DNA of 64,000 nt, from the NCBI RefSeq assembly GCF_002118315.1, contig NZ_MTSZ01000001.1:930001-994000 (forward strand). The letters run 5' to 3'. Positions within the stretch are counted from its first letter, which is position 1. Each line of letters opens with the position of its first letter. The stretch comes from Kiloniella majae (GTDB lineage Bacteria; Pseudomonadota; Alphaproteobacteria; Kiloniellales; Kiloniellaceae). Under the pieces are notes generated by a model. It was not told where the DNA came from. It did no database searches and saw only the letters and a program-made list of their open reading frames with translations. Shown here piece after piece: positions 11,301-19,956 of the stretch. Made by a program: the position numbers and the translations under genes.

Positions 11301-12221
11301 GGAACTGCCCAGCATGTGGACATGACCGGGCAACCAGATTGGACTTCTCCCCCAACCATACAAACGGCTCTGGATTACATTCGCGTACAGGCCGAATTTG
11401 CCGAGCAATACGGCTGGACCGTGAACTCCTATGAAGGCGGTTCACATATGGTCGGCACAACAACAGAAGTTATGGATGCTCTCTCTGAATTCTTCCAGGA
11501 TCTACACCTTGACCCAAGAATGGGGGATCTTTACGCGCAGGTTTACGAAGGATGGCTGGACATTGAAGGCACAACCCTTTTCAATCAGTTCCAGGAAGTC
11601 GGTGTACACAGTAATTGGGGAAGTTTCTCTGCCTTGCAGGATCTTCTTGATAACTCTCCGCGCTGGGATGCCTTGAAAGAATTTAACGAAGAGGCACCGG
11701 ATTGGGCACAAAGACCCGAAGGAACTTTTGATCAGGGCGTACGTGTCTTTGGAACCGAAGCACCTGAAACACTGACAGGCACCGTCGAAGAAGATTTTTT
11801 GATTGCAGGCGACGGTGACGATATTCTGATCGGAAATGCAGGCAACGATGGCTTACATGGTGGTGCTGGTAACGATATCCTGATCAGCGGTAGCGGTTCT
11901 GACACTGTCCTTGGTGGTAGTGGAGCAGATCAATTTGTTTTTAACTCTTTAGACCAAGGCCAGGATGTGATCAGGGATTTCAATCATGCTGACGGAGATA
12001 CCCTCGACATTTCTGATCTACTTACCTTTGGCAACGACGACACCATCATCCTTGAAAACTATATCAGATTGGATGAGGTCGATGGCGACACAGTATTAAT
12101 GATCAATAGCACCGGGAATCAACAAACGGAATATCAGGCAGTTGCGCGGTTAGAAGGGATTACAGAATTAGGCAGTATTGATGATCTCGTTCAAAATGAA
12201 GTTCTTCTGATAACCGACTAG
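8322..12221 (+). CDS. Large RTX secreted protein with PA14-like, cadherin-like and glycoside-hydrolase-like domains
   Basis: A 1299-residue modular protein without an N-terminal signal peptide. Residues about 1-170 resemble a PA14 carbohydrate-binding domain (DTGTYNFSAYTDDGFELKI). Residues about 200-570 hold two pairs of cadherin/tandem-95 type repeats, each with NDxDADGD and DADFNGxDTFRYxVxDEDGN motifs. A DPDPDPKPD linker near 573 leads to a unit of about 570 residues resembling a TIM-barrel glycoside hydrolase: VYVEYSNEVWN near 845 could carry the acid/base Glu and NSYEGGSHM near 1035 the nucleophile. Residues about 1150-1205 are nonapeptide calcium-binding repeats (GDGDDILIGNAGNDGL). The last 95 residues look like the type I secretion signal. 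Function is inferred as extracellular polysaccharide binding and possibly cleavage. No type I exporter genes are nearby. Confidence 0.85.
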   Translation: MGAPQGLDGRFYFFERDIYSLSEAKRLRDEQGYAEAIFTARSLNYGEGTGWEPTSFSDFLGNDIDSLSTWVPSQNLDHFMVSLTGYVYLDTGTYNFSAYTDDGFELKIGGQVITSFEDLRAPGQSEGQGSFESGLYEIEITYFDNRGGSLLQIDAHKDNTTENIFDGSAFYKVPEQYFGDENLEEKTDEQGRTYLTKAPDTIPVLTADTATVNEDGSVIIDVLSNDHDADGDQLYLSYAYQAEHGEVTTNDDGTITYTPDADFNGQDTFRYKVVDEDGNFVRQNVTVNVNPVNDAPELSASVSVDELAEGQSLEINLASYFTDKDGDHLSFSATGASFAHIEGNILRLTPAKGQQGDYNITIQARDPSGETAETNVTFQVTPQTIEDTVPILIPDHAEVAEDTSVIIDPLTNDSDADGDVLSLIQVFPAENGTVSINPDGTVTYTPDANFNGIDTFRYQVQDEDGNLLEQDVSLTVSPVNDAPELTDIIHIPTLEAGNDILIDLSSNFTDPDGDILTFSVEGTDFASVEGSNLHLSPLQGQEGQHDIIITATDSSGASTTASVEFNVAEDPIDPDPDPKPDLAEGLQHPSVALNLSAVRDWGSNLPFLDLMKQAREWVVTEEGNWWGGIDMQEVRDAGLEDTHGWITEMPDGAWRLTSIVMDVKASEHNPDVTAGEYTLRYEGEGEINLQGHGLTVLSRQDGEITFELSGDQHSILLHVDGTDPQQSGDYIKNISVVKSEYLELYETGEIFNPQWLDLVEDFRVLRFMEWMNTNGSAVKELSDQPQIDDLAWNRDAGVPLDVMVELANQTGTDPWFTIPFHATDEYIQEFALYVKENLDPSLKVYVEYSNEVWNYGYGFSQTEDANILGRELFGTTFGDHPHREYYGYRSAQVQDIFRDAFGETADEQMVSVLATQTRNDDWPLYTAVRGAEVYAESVGKSVAELFDEVSTTWYFGGGFGSPAAHGGFAEQVIDWISTFGEARAKDMIFEQLSGTAQHVDMTGQPDWTSPPTIQTALDYIRVQAEFAEQYGWTVNSYEGGSHMVGTTTEVMDALSEFFQDLHLDPRMGDLYAQVYEGWLDIEGTTLFNQFQEVGVHSNWGSFSALQDLLDNSPRWDALKEFNEEAPDWAQRPEGTFDQGVRVFGTEAPETLTGTVEEDFLIAGDGDDILIGNAGNDGLHGGAGNDILISGSGSDTVLGGSGADQFVFNSLDQGQDVIRDFNHADGDTLDISDLLTFGNDDTIILENYIRLDEVDGDTVLMINSTGNQQTEYQAVARLEGITELGSIDDLVQNEVLLITD

Positions 12222-12290
12222 CACATTAATGATAAAAGATACGTTTAACTGATCATACCGGTAAAAATCATCTTACTTAAAGTTTACATA

Positions 12291-12320
12291 AAACAGGCGG
12301 GCCAGATAACCCGCCTGTTT
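12291..12320. terminator. Bidirectional terminator
   Basis: A perfect 11-bp stem (AAACAGGCGGG and CCCGCCTGTTT) with an 8-nt loop ends in a T run on the plus strand and an A run on the other side. It sits between two convergent genes and can serve both. Confidence 0.85.
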
Positions 12321-12334
12321 TTATTCATACATCC

Positions 12335-13024
12335 TTAAAAACCTGTCAAAAGACCATTATCACCAACTTCAAGATCAAAGTGTTTCATCTTCTCCGCTTT
12401 GGATTGGTGCATACGTGCGGCATTTTTCGTTCCGACATCACGAACAGGATTTGGCTCAATCCCTGTTTCATCATGCTCTAATAAAAAAGGCATAAAAGCG
12501 AGATGTTCAAAACCTTCCGGTGTTCTCTCCCATCCATTGTAAACGAATGCACCATCATAACAAAGTGCTGAAACCCAATAAAAATCATCTGAACGAAGAC
12601 GGTTTCCTTTTGTATGTGGCTCGCCAGCACCAGATTGTTTCAACAGATTCTCAAATTCATTTACTTCAGATTGTGACAGCGTTTTTGTCGCTTTTTCCCA
12701 ACCAAACTGAGCCAAGGGATCTGAAAAGGAAATTTTAGACCCCCTAAGACCATGACCTTCCTGAACACGGGAGATCATTTCAGCTGGACCGCCAGGTTTC
12801 CCTGTTATTTCATAACTGCGAATCTGCTCGTCATAGACAGCATTATATATTAACCGATATTCCGTAAGCCCCGGCGCACAACGCGCACGGATGTCATCGC
12901 CACCAACATAACTGAACCAGGTTGCTTTCTGGGTATAGGGTTTGTCGATATCCCCTTGGTAGGTACACCCCGCTGCAAATAAAAGCGGAGAAAGTACGAA
13001 AGGTACAAATTGAGCTAGACGCAT
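12335..13024 (-). CDS. Putative lipoprotein of unknown function
   Basis: Not recognised beyond being a probable lipoprotein. The start at 13024 is chosen because it gives a classical signal peptide, MRLAQFVPFVLSPLLFAAGC, with a lipobox ending in GC at residues 19-20. A longer frame would place 16 extra residues before this signal. The mature part of about 210 residues contains three further Cys residues, a GGDDIRARC segment and a YWVSALCYDGAFVYNGW segment. It has no transmembrane helix after the signal. It is a single gene between a convergent RTX gene and a divergent carboxypeptidase gene. Confidence 0.7.
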   Translation of the reverse strand: MRLAQFVPFVLSPLLFAAGCTYQGDIDKPYTQKATWFSYVGGDDIRARCAPGLTEYRLIYNAVYDEQIRSYEITGKPGGPAEMISRVQEGHGLRGSKISFSDPLAQFGWEKATKTLSQSEVNEFENLLKQSGAGEPHTKGNRLRSDDFYWVSALCYDGAFVYNGWERTPEGFEHLAFMPFLLEHDETGIEPNPVRDVGTKNAARMHQSKAEKMKHFDLEVGDNGLLTGF

Positions 13025-13274
13025 TTTATCCTCAATGTATAAAATTAACCAATTTTCCGCCATTTTTGCCATTTATTAACATTGGCATTGTATCTTTACA
13101 CATTCTCAAGATAAATATGTCATCCTGATGGCAACTGGCTAATGGTAACTGGACAGAAGAATCGAATTTATGTAGAATCCTTCTGTTTTAAATGGTTAGT
13201 AGACGTATTTGAGTTATAACATTCGATAAGTCACCTAAGATTTATCTACAAGCCCATTTAAAAGGGGGGAATTA

Positions 13275-14498
13275 ATGAACCTAGGACTGAAGCTCATTAC
13301 CACTATGCTTCTGACCCTGTTCGTGCTTATGGCACCGGCACAGGCCAAGTATGCATCCCTAGTGATTGATGCACATACTGGCGAAGTTCTTTACAGTAGA
13401 AACGCAGATACGCGTAACTACCCAGCCTCTCTGACAAAGATGATGACCCTCTACATGGCATTCGATGCCTTGGAAAAGGGTAAGTTGACCATGAAACAAA
13501 GACTGCCTGTATCAAAACGGGCCGCCGGCATGGCGCCATCAAAACTTGGATTAAGATACAAGAGCACAATTTCGACCAAAGACGTGATTATGGCCTTGGT
13601 AACAAAATCTGCCAACGATGCGGCTGTTGTCATGGCCGAAGCCATTGGCGGAAAAGAAACAACGTTTGCCAGAATGATGACAAAAAAAGCACATTCTCTT
13701 GGTATGACAAGAACAACATTTCGCAATGCCTCTGGCTTACCGAACCGTGGACAATTAAGTACAGCCCGCGACATGTCAAAGTTGGCAATTGCACTGAAGC
13801 GTGACTTTCCACAGTACTATCATCTCTTCTCAACACAGAGCTACAAGTACAAAAATCGGTCTTACAGAAACCACAACAAGCTGTTGGCCAGCTATCAGGG
13901 CACAGATGGTGTAAAAACCGGCTACACTCGTGCCTCTGGCTTTAACCTAGTTGCCTCGGTTGTTCGTAATGATCGCCGCCTGATTGGCGTTGTGTTTGGC
14001 GGTAAAACAGGCCGTTCTCGTGATCGGCATATGAAAGAGATTCTGGACAAAAGCTTCAAACGTGTGGGCATTACACAGGTTGCAAAATCACCCGTAGCCC
14101 CAAAACGTAATCCTCGTCGGGAAAGCGTTTTTGTCTCCGCACCACCGCCACCAAAATCGCGCCCAACCTTAACAGCGTCAACCGATCTATCCTTACCAGG
14201 TCAGATTGCTGCTATCCAACCTGATAGCAGTGCAGTACAACCAATTTCTGACTGGGGCATTCAAGTCGGCGCCTTTAGAAAGTATGAACCAGCCAAAATG
14301 GCCGCAGATCAAGCCTTGGCACAAATCAAATCAACACCGACGGGCACACAGGTGCACATTCAGCAAGTAAACAAAGCAGATGGCTCTCTCTACCGGGCTC
14401 GCCTGAAAGGGCTTGATGAAGTTGCTGCACGCAATGCTTGTCGTGAACTCAAACAGCAACGCATGTCCTGCGTCGCTGTGCCACCTGCGTTATTTTAA
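13275..14498 (+). CDS. D-alanyl-D-alanine carboxypeptidase with C-terminal SPOR domain
   Basis: A penicillin-binding protein of the S11 (DacA/PBP5) family that trims the terminal D-Ala from peptidoglycan stem peptides in the periplasm. A signal peptide ends at about APAQA-K (residue 25). The three active-site motifs are present: SLTK at 52-55, SAN at 112-114 and KTG near residue 215 in DGVKTGYT. After a Pro-rich linker the last 75 residues or so form a SPOR domain (WGIQVGAFRKYEPAKMAADQ). Such domains bind glycan strands stripped of stem peptides and direct proteins to the division septum. The fusion of S11 peptidase and SPOR is common in alphaproteobacteria. The ATG is preceded by AAAGGGGGGAATTA. 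Confidence 0.95.
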   Translation: MNLGLKLITTMLLTLFVLMAPAQAKYASLVIDAHTGEVLYSRNADTRNYPASLTKMMTLYMAFDALEKGKLTMKQRLPVSKRAAGMAPSKLGLRYKSTISTKDVIMALVTKSANDAAVVMAEAIGGKETTFARMMTKKAHSLGMTRTTFRNASGLPNRGQLSTARDMSKLAIALKRDFPQYYHLFSTQSYKYKNRSYRNHNKLLASYQGTDGVKTGYTRASGFNLVASVVRNDRRLIGVVFGGKTGRSRDRHMKEILDKSFKRVGITQVAKSPVAPKRNPRRESVFVSAPPPPKSRPTLTASTDLSLPGQIAAIQPDSSAVQPISDWGIQVGAFRKYEPAKMAADQALAQIKSTPTGTQVHIQQVNKADGSLYRARLKGLDEVAARNACRELKQQRMSCVAVPPALF

Positions 14499-14557
14499 AA
14501 GATGACTTTAAGGCAACCAGAGTTCTAAATGTTAGCTGCTTTCTTGCAGAAACAAAA

Positions 14558-14583
14558 ACCGACACAAGTTATCTTGTGTCGGT
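14558..14583. terminator. Bidirectional terminator
   Basis: A perfect 11-bp stem (ACCGACACAAG and CTTGTGTCGGT) with loop TTAT is followed by a T run on the plus strand and preceded by an A run, so it can end both convergent genes. Confidence 0.9.
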
Positions 14584-14614
14584 TTTTTTATTATAAACAT
14601 CTTGGTTTTACGTA

Positions 14615-15988
14615 TTAATTCGGAATAGCAACATCACTTCTCAGAAGTTGATCAGCCAGTTGTTTCTGTAGCCGTTTCAAGCCATCTTCACTGGATGCTT
14701 CACAGCGAGCAACCAAAACGGCTTGCGTGTTTGATGCCCGCAAGAGCCACCAACCATCTTCAGTATTCACCCGAACGCCGTCTACAGACACGACATCAGC
14801 TTTTTCGTCTGCCAGACGTGCCGCCACCTCTTCTACGACGCTAAATTTGCGTGTATCCGCACACTCAAATCTCATCTCAGGCGTATTCACTGCCTTTGGT
14901 AGGGATTTTCTGAACTCAGCCAGCGACAGTCCTTCGTTTTCGATAATATTTAAAACACGAACCGCAGCATAAAGAGCATCATCATAGCCATAATAACGGT
15001 CAGCAAAGAAAAGGTGTGCTGACATCTCACCAGCAAAGGGCGCATTCAATTCAATCATCTTGGATTTGATATGTGAATGCCCCGTTTTCCACATGATAGG
15101 TTTACCACCCGCCTTTTCAACTTCGTTGAAAAGCACCTGGCTTGCCTTCACATCAGCAATAATGGTGGCTCCAGGAAGGTCTCTGAGAACACCCTTGGCA
15201 AGGAAGAGCATAATCTGATCTCCCCACAAGATCTCACCTTCGGCATCAACCAGCCCGATGCGATCACCATCGCCATCAAAAGCAATCCCTAAATCAGCTT
15301 TGCTCTCGGAAATTGCCTTTTGTAAATCAACAAGATTTTCCGGGACAGTCGGATCTGGATGATGATTGGGGAATGCACCATCAATGTCAGCGAACAATAG
15401 TTCGTGCCGTCCCGGTAATTTGGCTGTAAGCGATGACATCGCTTCACCAGCCGCCCCGTTCCCGGCGTCCCAAACAACCTTTAAGCTACTTTGTTTAAAC
15501 TGAACCTCTTCAAGAAGGCGCGCAACATAAGCGTCAAAGATAGGATGGTCGATATACTCACCTTCACCTTCTTCAAAATCGCCTGATTTGGCAATCCTGT
15601 CGATTTCCTTGATTTGCTCCCCAAAAAAGGCCTGTTTATTCTGAACCAGCTTAAATCCATTATGATTACCGGGATTATGAGATCCCGTGATCATAATGCC
15701 ACCGTCTACCGGTAATGTATAAGCCGCAAAATAAAGCATTGGTGTTGGGCCACGACCAACACCATAGACCGTGATACCAGACGCTCTCAGTCCTTGTGTA
15801 AGGGCCTCAGCCAAATCAGGTGACGACGTTCGTCCATCATACCCCACAGCAACCTTATCGCCGCCAGCACGTCGTATGATCGTACCAAAGGCACGTCCAA
15901 TGGCTGTGGCATCAGCAGAAGAAAGAGTTTCTCCGATAATACCGCGGATGTCGTATTCACGAATGATAGTCGGATCAAAATTATACAA
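14615..15988 (-). CDS. Phosphomannomutase/phosphoglucomutase
   Basis: Alpha-D-phosphohexomutase of 457 residues that interconverts hexose 6-phosphates and 1-phosphates. The N terminus is the usual FDPTIIREYDIRG. The phosphoserine loop ITGSHNP lies near residue 100, the metal loop DGDGDR near residue 240, the sugar-binding GEMSAHLFF near 320, and the phosphate-binding RASNTQ near 425. It is the last gene of a minus-strand run with ugd and galU, so it likely supplies glucose 1-phosphate or mannose 1-phosphate for surface polysaccharide. Which of the two substrates dominates cannot be told from sequence. Confidence 0.94.
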   Translation of the reverse strand: MYNFDPTIIREYDIRGIIGETLSSADATAIGRAFGTIIRRAGGDKVAVGYDGRTSSPDLAEALTQGLRASGITVYGVGRGPTPMLYFAAYTLPVDGGIMITGSHNPGNHNGFKLVQNKQAFFGEQIKEIDRIAKSGDFEEGEGEYIDHPIFDAYVARLLEEVQFKQSSLKVVWDAGNGAAGEAMSSLTAKLPGRHELLFADIDGAFPNHHPDPTVPENLVDLQKAISESKADLGIAFDGDGDRIGLVDAEGEILWGDQIMLFLAKGVLRDLPGATIIADVKASQVLFNEVEKAGGKPIMWKTGHSHIKSKMIELNAPFAGEMSAHLFFADRYYGYDDALYAAVRVLNIIENEGLSLAEFRKSLPKAVNTPEMRFECADTRKFSVVEEVAARLADEKADVVSVDGVRVNTEDGWWLLRASNTQAVLVARCEASSEDGLKRLQKQLADQLLRSDVAIPN

Positions 15989-16018
15989 AACGATCTCGTT
16001 TAGCTTAGAGTTTAAATT

Positions 16019-17344
16019 TTATTCAGCGATAAATGCAGACAGCGGACGACCAACACAAAGATAGTCAAAACCAGCTTCTTTCATCTCGTCCGGGTTATAG
16101 ATATTCCGCAGATCGATCATGACAGGAGATTTTAGTAATCCTTTGACGCGCTCAAGATCAAGACGGCGGAACTCGTTCCACTCCGTAATAATAACCAAAG
16201 CATCAGCGTCACTCATAATCTCATAGGCATTTTCGCCGTAAGACACATTAGGCAGGAGTTCTTCTGCTTCCCTCATCCCTTCTGGGTCATATGCACTGAT
16301 CTGTGCGCCCTTTTCTTGCAGAAACGGTATGATATCAAGGCTTGGAGAATCTCGCATGTCATCTGTATTGGGCTTAAAGGTAAGACCTAGGACTGCAATC
16401 TTTTTACCAGAAACAGAGCCACCGCATTGAGCAACAACCTTCTCGGCCATCTGACGCTTACGGGCACTATTATACGAAATAACATCTTCAACAAGGCTTA
16501 CGGGCGCATCATATTCTCGTGCTGTATAAGCAAGAGCCTGTGTATCTTTAGGAAAACAAGATCCACCATAGCCTGGCCCGGCGTGAAGAAATTTCCGCCC
16601 GATACGACCATCAAGACCAATGCCTTTGGCAACCTGATGGACATCAGCACCTACTTTTTCGCAAAGATCTGCCATCTGATTAATGAAGGAAATTTTCGTC
16701 GCAAGGAAAGCATTACCTGCATATTTAATAAGTTCGGATGTCTCAAGCTTCGTGAACAGGATCGGTGTTTCGATCAAATACAGAGGGCGATAGAGTTCCG
16801 CCATGACATCTTGTGCGCGTTTAGTCTCTGCACCAATGACAACCCGGTCTGGACGCATAAAATCATTAATTGCGGCCCCCTCGCGTAGGAATTCAGGATT
16901 GGAAACCACATCAAAATCTGCATCCGGTCTGGCTTCGCGGATAATACGCTCAACAGCACGTCCAGTTCCGACTGGTACAGTCGATTTGGTTATAATAACC
17001 TTATAACCATCAATGACTTCAGCAATTTCTTTTGCCGCCTGATAAACATAGGAAAGGTCCGCCTGACCATCATTTTCACCAGGCGGTGTACCAACAGCAA
17101 TAAAAATTGCATCGGCGTCTTTAGCAGCAGCGGCAAGGTCAGTAGAGAAGGTTAAACGTCCAGCTTCAGAATTATTTTTTACAAGCGTATCCAAACCAGG
17201 TTCGAAAATCGGGATTACACCTTTTTTAAGGCCTTCGATTTTGTTCACATCTTTATCGACACAAACAACGTCAGTCCCGAATTCAGAAAAGCATGTCCCA
17301 GATACCAGGCCAACATAACCTGTACCGATCATTGCAATACGCAT
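16019..17344 (-). CDS. ugd: UDP-glucose 6-dehydrogenase
   Basis: Oxidises UDP-glucose to UDP-glucuronate with two NAD+. The 441-residue chain has the N-terminal Rossmann motif GTGYVGLVSG at the start, the central helical dimer segment, and the catalytic Cys in GPGYGGSCFPKDT near residue 260. The C-terminal UDP-binding domain has GLTFKPNTDDMRDSPS. It lies between galU, which makes its substrate, and the phosphohexomutase, on the same strand, and so belongs to a UDP-sugar supply set. Confidence 0.96.
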   Translation of the reverse strand: MRIAMIGTGYVGLVSGTCFSEFGTDVVCVDKDVNKIEGLKKGVIPIFEPGLDTLVKNNSEAGRLTFSTDLAAAAKDADAIFIAVGTPPGENDGQADLSYVYQAAKEIAEVIDGYKVIITKSTVPVGTGRAVERIIREARPDADFDVVSNPEFLREGAAINDFMRPDRVVIGAETKRAQDVMAELYRPLYLIETPILFTKLETSELIKYAGNAFLATKISFINQMADLCEKVGADVHQVAKGIGLDGRIGRKFLHAGPGYGGSCFPKDTQALAYTAREYDAPVSLVEDVISYNSARKRQMAEKVVAQCGGSVSGKKIAVLGLTFKPNTDDMRDSPSLDIIPFLQEKGAQISAYDPEGMREAEELLPNVSYGENAYEIMSDADALVIITEWNEFRRLDLERVKGLLKSPVMIDLRNIYNPDEMKEAGFDYLCVGRPLSAFIAE

Positions 17345-17405
17345 CTAATACTCCTTAAGATGCCCAAGAGCAGAAAAACACTCCGCAACAGGCATATTTA
17401 TCTTT

Positions 17406-18278
17406 TTATCTTGTATACTTGTTTAAAATATCGCGCATCCGACCACCAAGATCTTCACGCTCCAGAGCAAAGGCAATCGTAGCTTCCAGGAACCCGGCTT
17501 TACTGCCACAATCAAATCTTGTTCCGTCAAACCTTAGCCCGTGAAAATCAACATTCTCAAGTGTCGCAGCCAGAGCATCTGTAAGTTGTATCTCACCACC
17601 TGCGCCACGTTCTTTTTTATCAAGTTCAGCAAAAACAGATGGATCCAAGACATAACGCCCAATAATAGAAAGGGTCGATGGCGCAACTTCTGGTGCTGGT
17701 TTCTCGACAAGACTCTTTGCTTTTGCCAATGGGCCATTTTCAGAAACGACGTCCAAAATACCATAACGGTTTGTCTGTTCCCTCGGAACGTCCATGACCG
17801 CAACCAAATGTCCACCTGTGTCCTGATAACTATCAATCATTTGTTTTAGGCAAGGTGTCCCGGCCTGTATAAGATCATCCGCGAGCAAAACCGCAAAAGG
17901 CTCATCCCCAATCGCATTTCTGGCACACCAGACAGCGTGGCCTAATCCCAATGGTTCTTGCTGGCGCATATAGGTCACACTTCCCGCTTCCAGAAGCAGA
18001 CTTGCCAAGTCTTTCAGCTCTTTCTCTTTTCCGCGGCTTTCAAGTACAGCTTCCAGTTCATATTCACGATCAAAGTGATTCTCGATTGCTGTTTTTCCAC
18101 GCCCGGTAACAAAAATAAACTCTTCTATCCCAGCAGCTTTTGCTTCTTCAACTGCATACTGAATCAAAGGCTTATCAACCACAGGCAACATCTCTTTTGG
18201 CATCGCCTTGGTTGCCGGTAAAAATCGGGTACCAAGGCCCCCGACAGGGAAAATCGCTTTACGAACGGGTCGGCGCAT
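17406..18278 (-). CDS. galU: UTP-glucose-1-phosphate uridylyltransferase
   Basis: Makes UDP-glucose from UTP and glucose 1-phosphate. The signature KAIFPVGGLGTRFLPATKA is followed by PKEMLPVVDKPLIQYAVEEA. The start at 18278 is chosen because GAGGAG stands ten bases upstream and the 290-residue product then begins MRRPVRKA, as in relatives. In-frame starts further up (18296, 18344) lack a ribosome site. It is followed by ugd with a 61-base gap. Confidence 0.96.
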   Translation of the reverse strand: MRRPVRKAIFPVGGLGTRFLPATKAMPKEMLPVVDKPLIQYAVEEAKAAGIEEFIFVTGRGKTAIENHFDREYELEAVLESRGKEKELKDLASLLLEAGSVTYMRQQEPLGLGHAVWCARNAIGDEPFAVLLADDLIQAGTPCLKQMIDSYQDTGGHLVAVMDVPREQTNRYGILDVVSENGPLAKAKSLVEKPAPEVAPSTLSIIGRYVLDPSVFAELDKKERGAGGEIQLTDALAATLENVDFHGLRFDGTRFDCGSKAGFLEATIAFALEREDLGGRMRDILNKYTR

Positions 18279-18340
18279 AGATGCCGCACTCCTCATTAAA
18301 TTAAAATCAGTTATGTCTTTGCCACAGTATAGATGGAAAC

Positions 18341-19087
18341 TCAACCAGAGCGGTTTAAAAGAACATCCTTGGCTCGATTAACCTGAGTTGCAAGGTAGGT
18401 ATTCCCCCCTTGATCCGGATGTAATTTTTGCATCAACTTCCTGTGCGCACTACGTATTTCATCATCCGATGGTGTTCCTGTTAATCCCAGAATTTCCAAT
18501 GCCTTCTTTCTGTTCATCTGATCATTAAGATCTTGTTCTTTGTCTTCATCGTCGCCCTTAAAATCAGCTTCGCCGCCATCATTCCAAGCGTCACCAAAAC
18601 GTCTTGAAGCATAAGCTGATAACAATTCAGCAGATTTTTCTTCTTCCACCAAATAGATACGATACAATTGCTCAATCGCCACAAGATCCAGCTCAGACAA
18701 CCAGCGTCCTTCCTGTTCACCAGTTAGGATCAAACCATCCATATCCCCACTATCATGATCCAGATTCATCCTAAGAAACCTGGTCAGCACCTCAGATCTT
18801 TGTCCTGATGTCCCCCCAGATGCAGCTTTCAAGCGAGAAAACAAAGCCTTCGATCGTAAGAGAAGAGGAAGCAATAAAGGTATTGCAGCGAGGACCAGAA
18901 ATATCCGCCCAGTGAATAGCAAAAATAGGGCAACAAAGAGACCAATTATGGCAGCGATAATTTTGATGGTTTTTACCACTACGGCCGGATTGGCACGGCT
19001 ATACCATTGAACCAGAAAAAGAGCCCCAAGGAACAATCCAACGCCGAGAATAAAATAGGCTATCACCTTAAAAGATCTCCATCTCAA
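18341..19087 (-). CDS. Membrane-anchored J-domain protein
   Basis: A 248-residue protein with two to three N-terminal membrane helices (about 8-27, 36-58 and 60-78) and a C-terminal J domain (about 190-246) holding the HPD motif in MQKLHPDQGGNTYLA. The middle region is acidic. The layout resembles the alphaproteobacterial relatives of mitochondrial Tim14/Pam18, with a membrane anchor and a C-terminal J domain, so it probably stimulates DnaK ATPase at the membrane. Its stop is 62 bases upstream of galU. Confidence 0.85.
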   Translation of the reverse strand: MRWRSFKVIAYFILGVGLFLGALFLVQWYSRANPAVVVKTIKIIAAIIGLFVALFLLFTGRIFLVLAAIPLLLPLLLRSKALFSRLKAASGGTSGQRSEVLTRFLRMNLDHDSGDMDGLILTGEQEGRWLSELDLVAIEQLYRIYLVEEEKSAELLSAYASRRFGDAWNDGGEADFKGDDEDKEQDLNDQMNRKKALEILGLTGTPSDDEIRSAHRKLMQKLHPDQGGNTYLATQVNRAKDVLLNRSG

Positions 19088-19133
19088 AAGAAAATTAACA
19101 ACTATAATTAATTAAATTATTTCATATCACCCA

Positions 19134-19862
19134 CTATTCCGGGATTTGCAAAAGCAACTTTGCCATCTTACCTTTATTTTTTCGCGAATAGTCAGCAAGG
19201 GCTTTTCGTCCCCCTGCAGCAAAAACGGCAACTGCTGTTAATAAATCTTTCAACTGTTGTGCTGCCCCCTCATCAAAAGGGCAATATGCACCGCCGGATA
19301 ATCTTGCAAACTGTTTAAAAGCAGTTGCCGCAATCGGATCCCCTCCTTCATGAAATATGAAACAAGGCATACCGTGCAATCCCAGTTGACCGGCTAGATG
19401 TCCCAGCGTATCGATATCTTCTTCCATGGCATCGCCAACAAAGACCATTGCGTTAACTTTTTTCTTGTTTGTCTCTTTGATGGCCCGCTTAAACACCTTC
19501 TCGATTTGCGTATTGCCCGCCAAACAGGTGACAGACGTCATCATCCGGGACAGATTATCAGTATCCTCCACCCAACTCGACGCCTTACAATCACGAAATC
19601 CCCGGTAAAAAATTAATTGAATTTCCAGGCCACCAACACTTCCCGCCTCTTCAAACATCATCGCCTGAATGTGACATGCCTGATCCCAAGTCATTTGCCG
19701 ACTTGCTGTCGCATCCAAAGCAAAGATCAAACGCCCTTTTGTCTGCCTCCCCTTGGGCATTTGTGATATCTTGCTCAGGAAGAGATCAACTTCTTTATCC
19801 GAAGATCTCTTGGCTGGCGCAGCCATTTTTTCTCTTTTTATAACGGGTTTCTTCTCGGACAC
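19134..19862 (-). CDS. VWA domain-containing protein
   Basis: A 242-residue cytoplasmic protein with a von Willebrand factor A fold. The basic N-terminal 30 residues are followed by the metal-site strand LIFALDATASRQMTWDQ, where DATAS replaces the more usual DxSxS. A GNTQIEKVF loop supplies the second metal-site Thr, and VFVGDAMEE the third acidic residue. Proteins of this type are common in alphaproteobacteria next to J-domain genes, but the role is not established. It lies between mipZ and the J-domain gene on the same strand. Confidence 0.8.
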   Translation of the reverse strand: MSEKKPVIKREKMAAPAKRSSDKEVDLFLSKISQMPKGRQTKGRLIFALDATASRQMTWDQACHIQAMMFEEAGSVGGLEIQLIFYRGFRDCKASSWVEDTDNLSRMMTSVTCLAGNTQIEKVFKRAIKETNKKKVNAMVFVGDAMEEDIDTLGHLAGQLGLHGMPCFIFHEGGDPIAATAFKQFARLSGGAYCPFDEGAAQQLKDLLTAVAVFAAGGRKALADYSRKNKGKMAKLLLQIPE

Positions 19863-19956
19863 AGATAACTCCTTTGTCCTGTCGATCCGTAAAATAAATC
19901 TTTATCACAACATAATATATAGGTGTACATAGATAGAAGCATAGTCTTCCGGCTAT

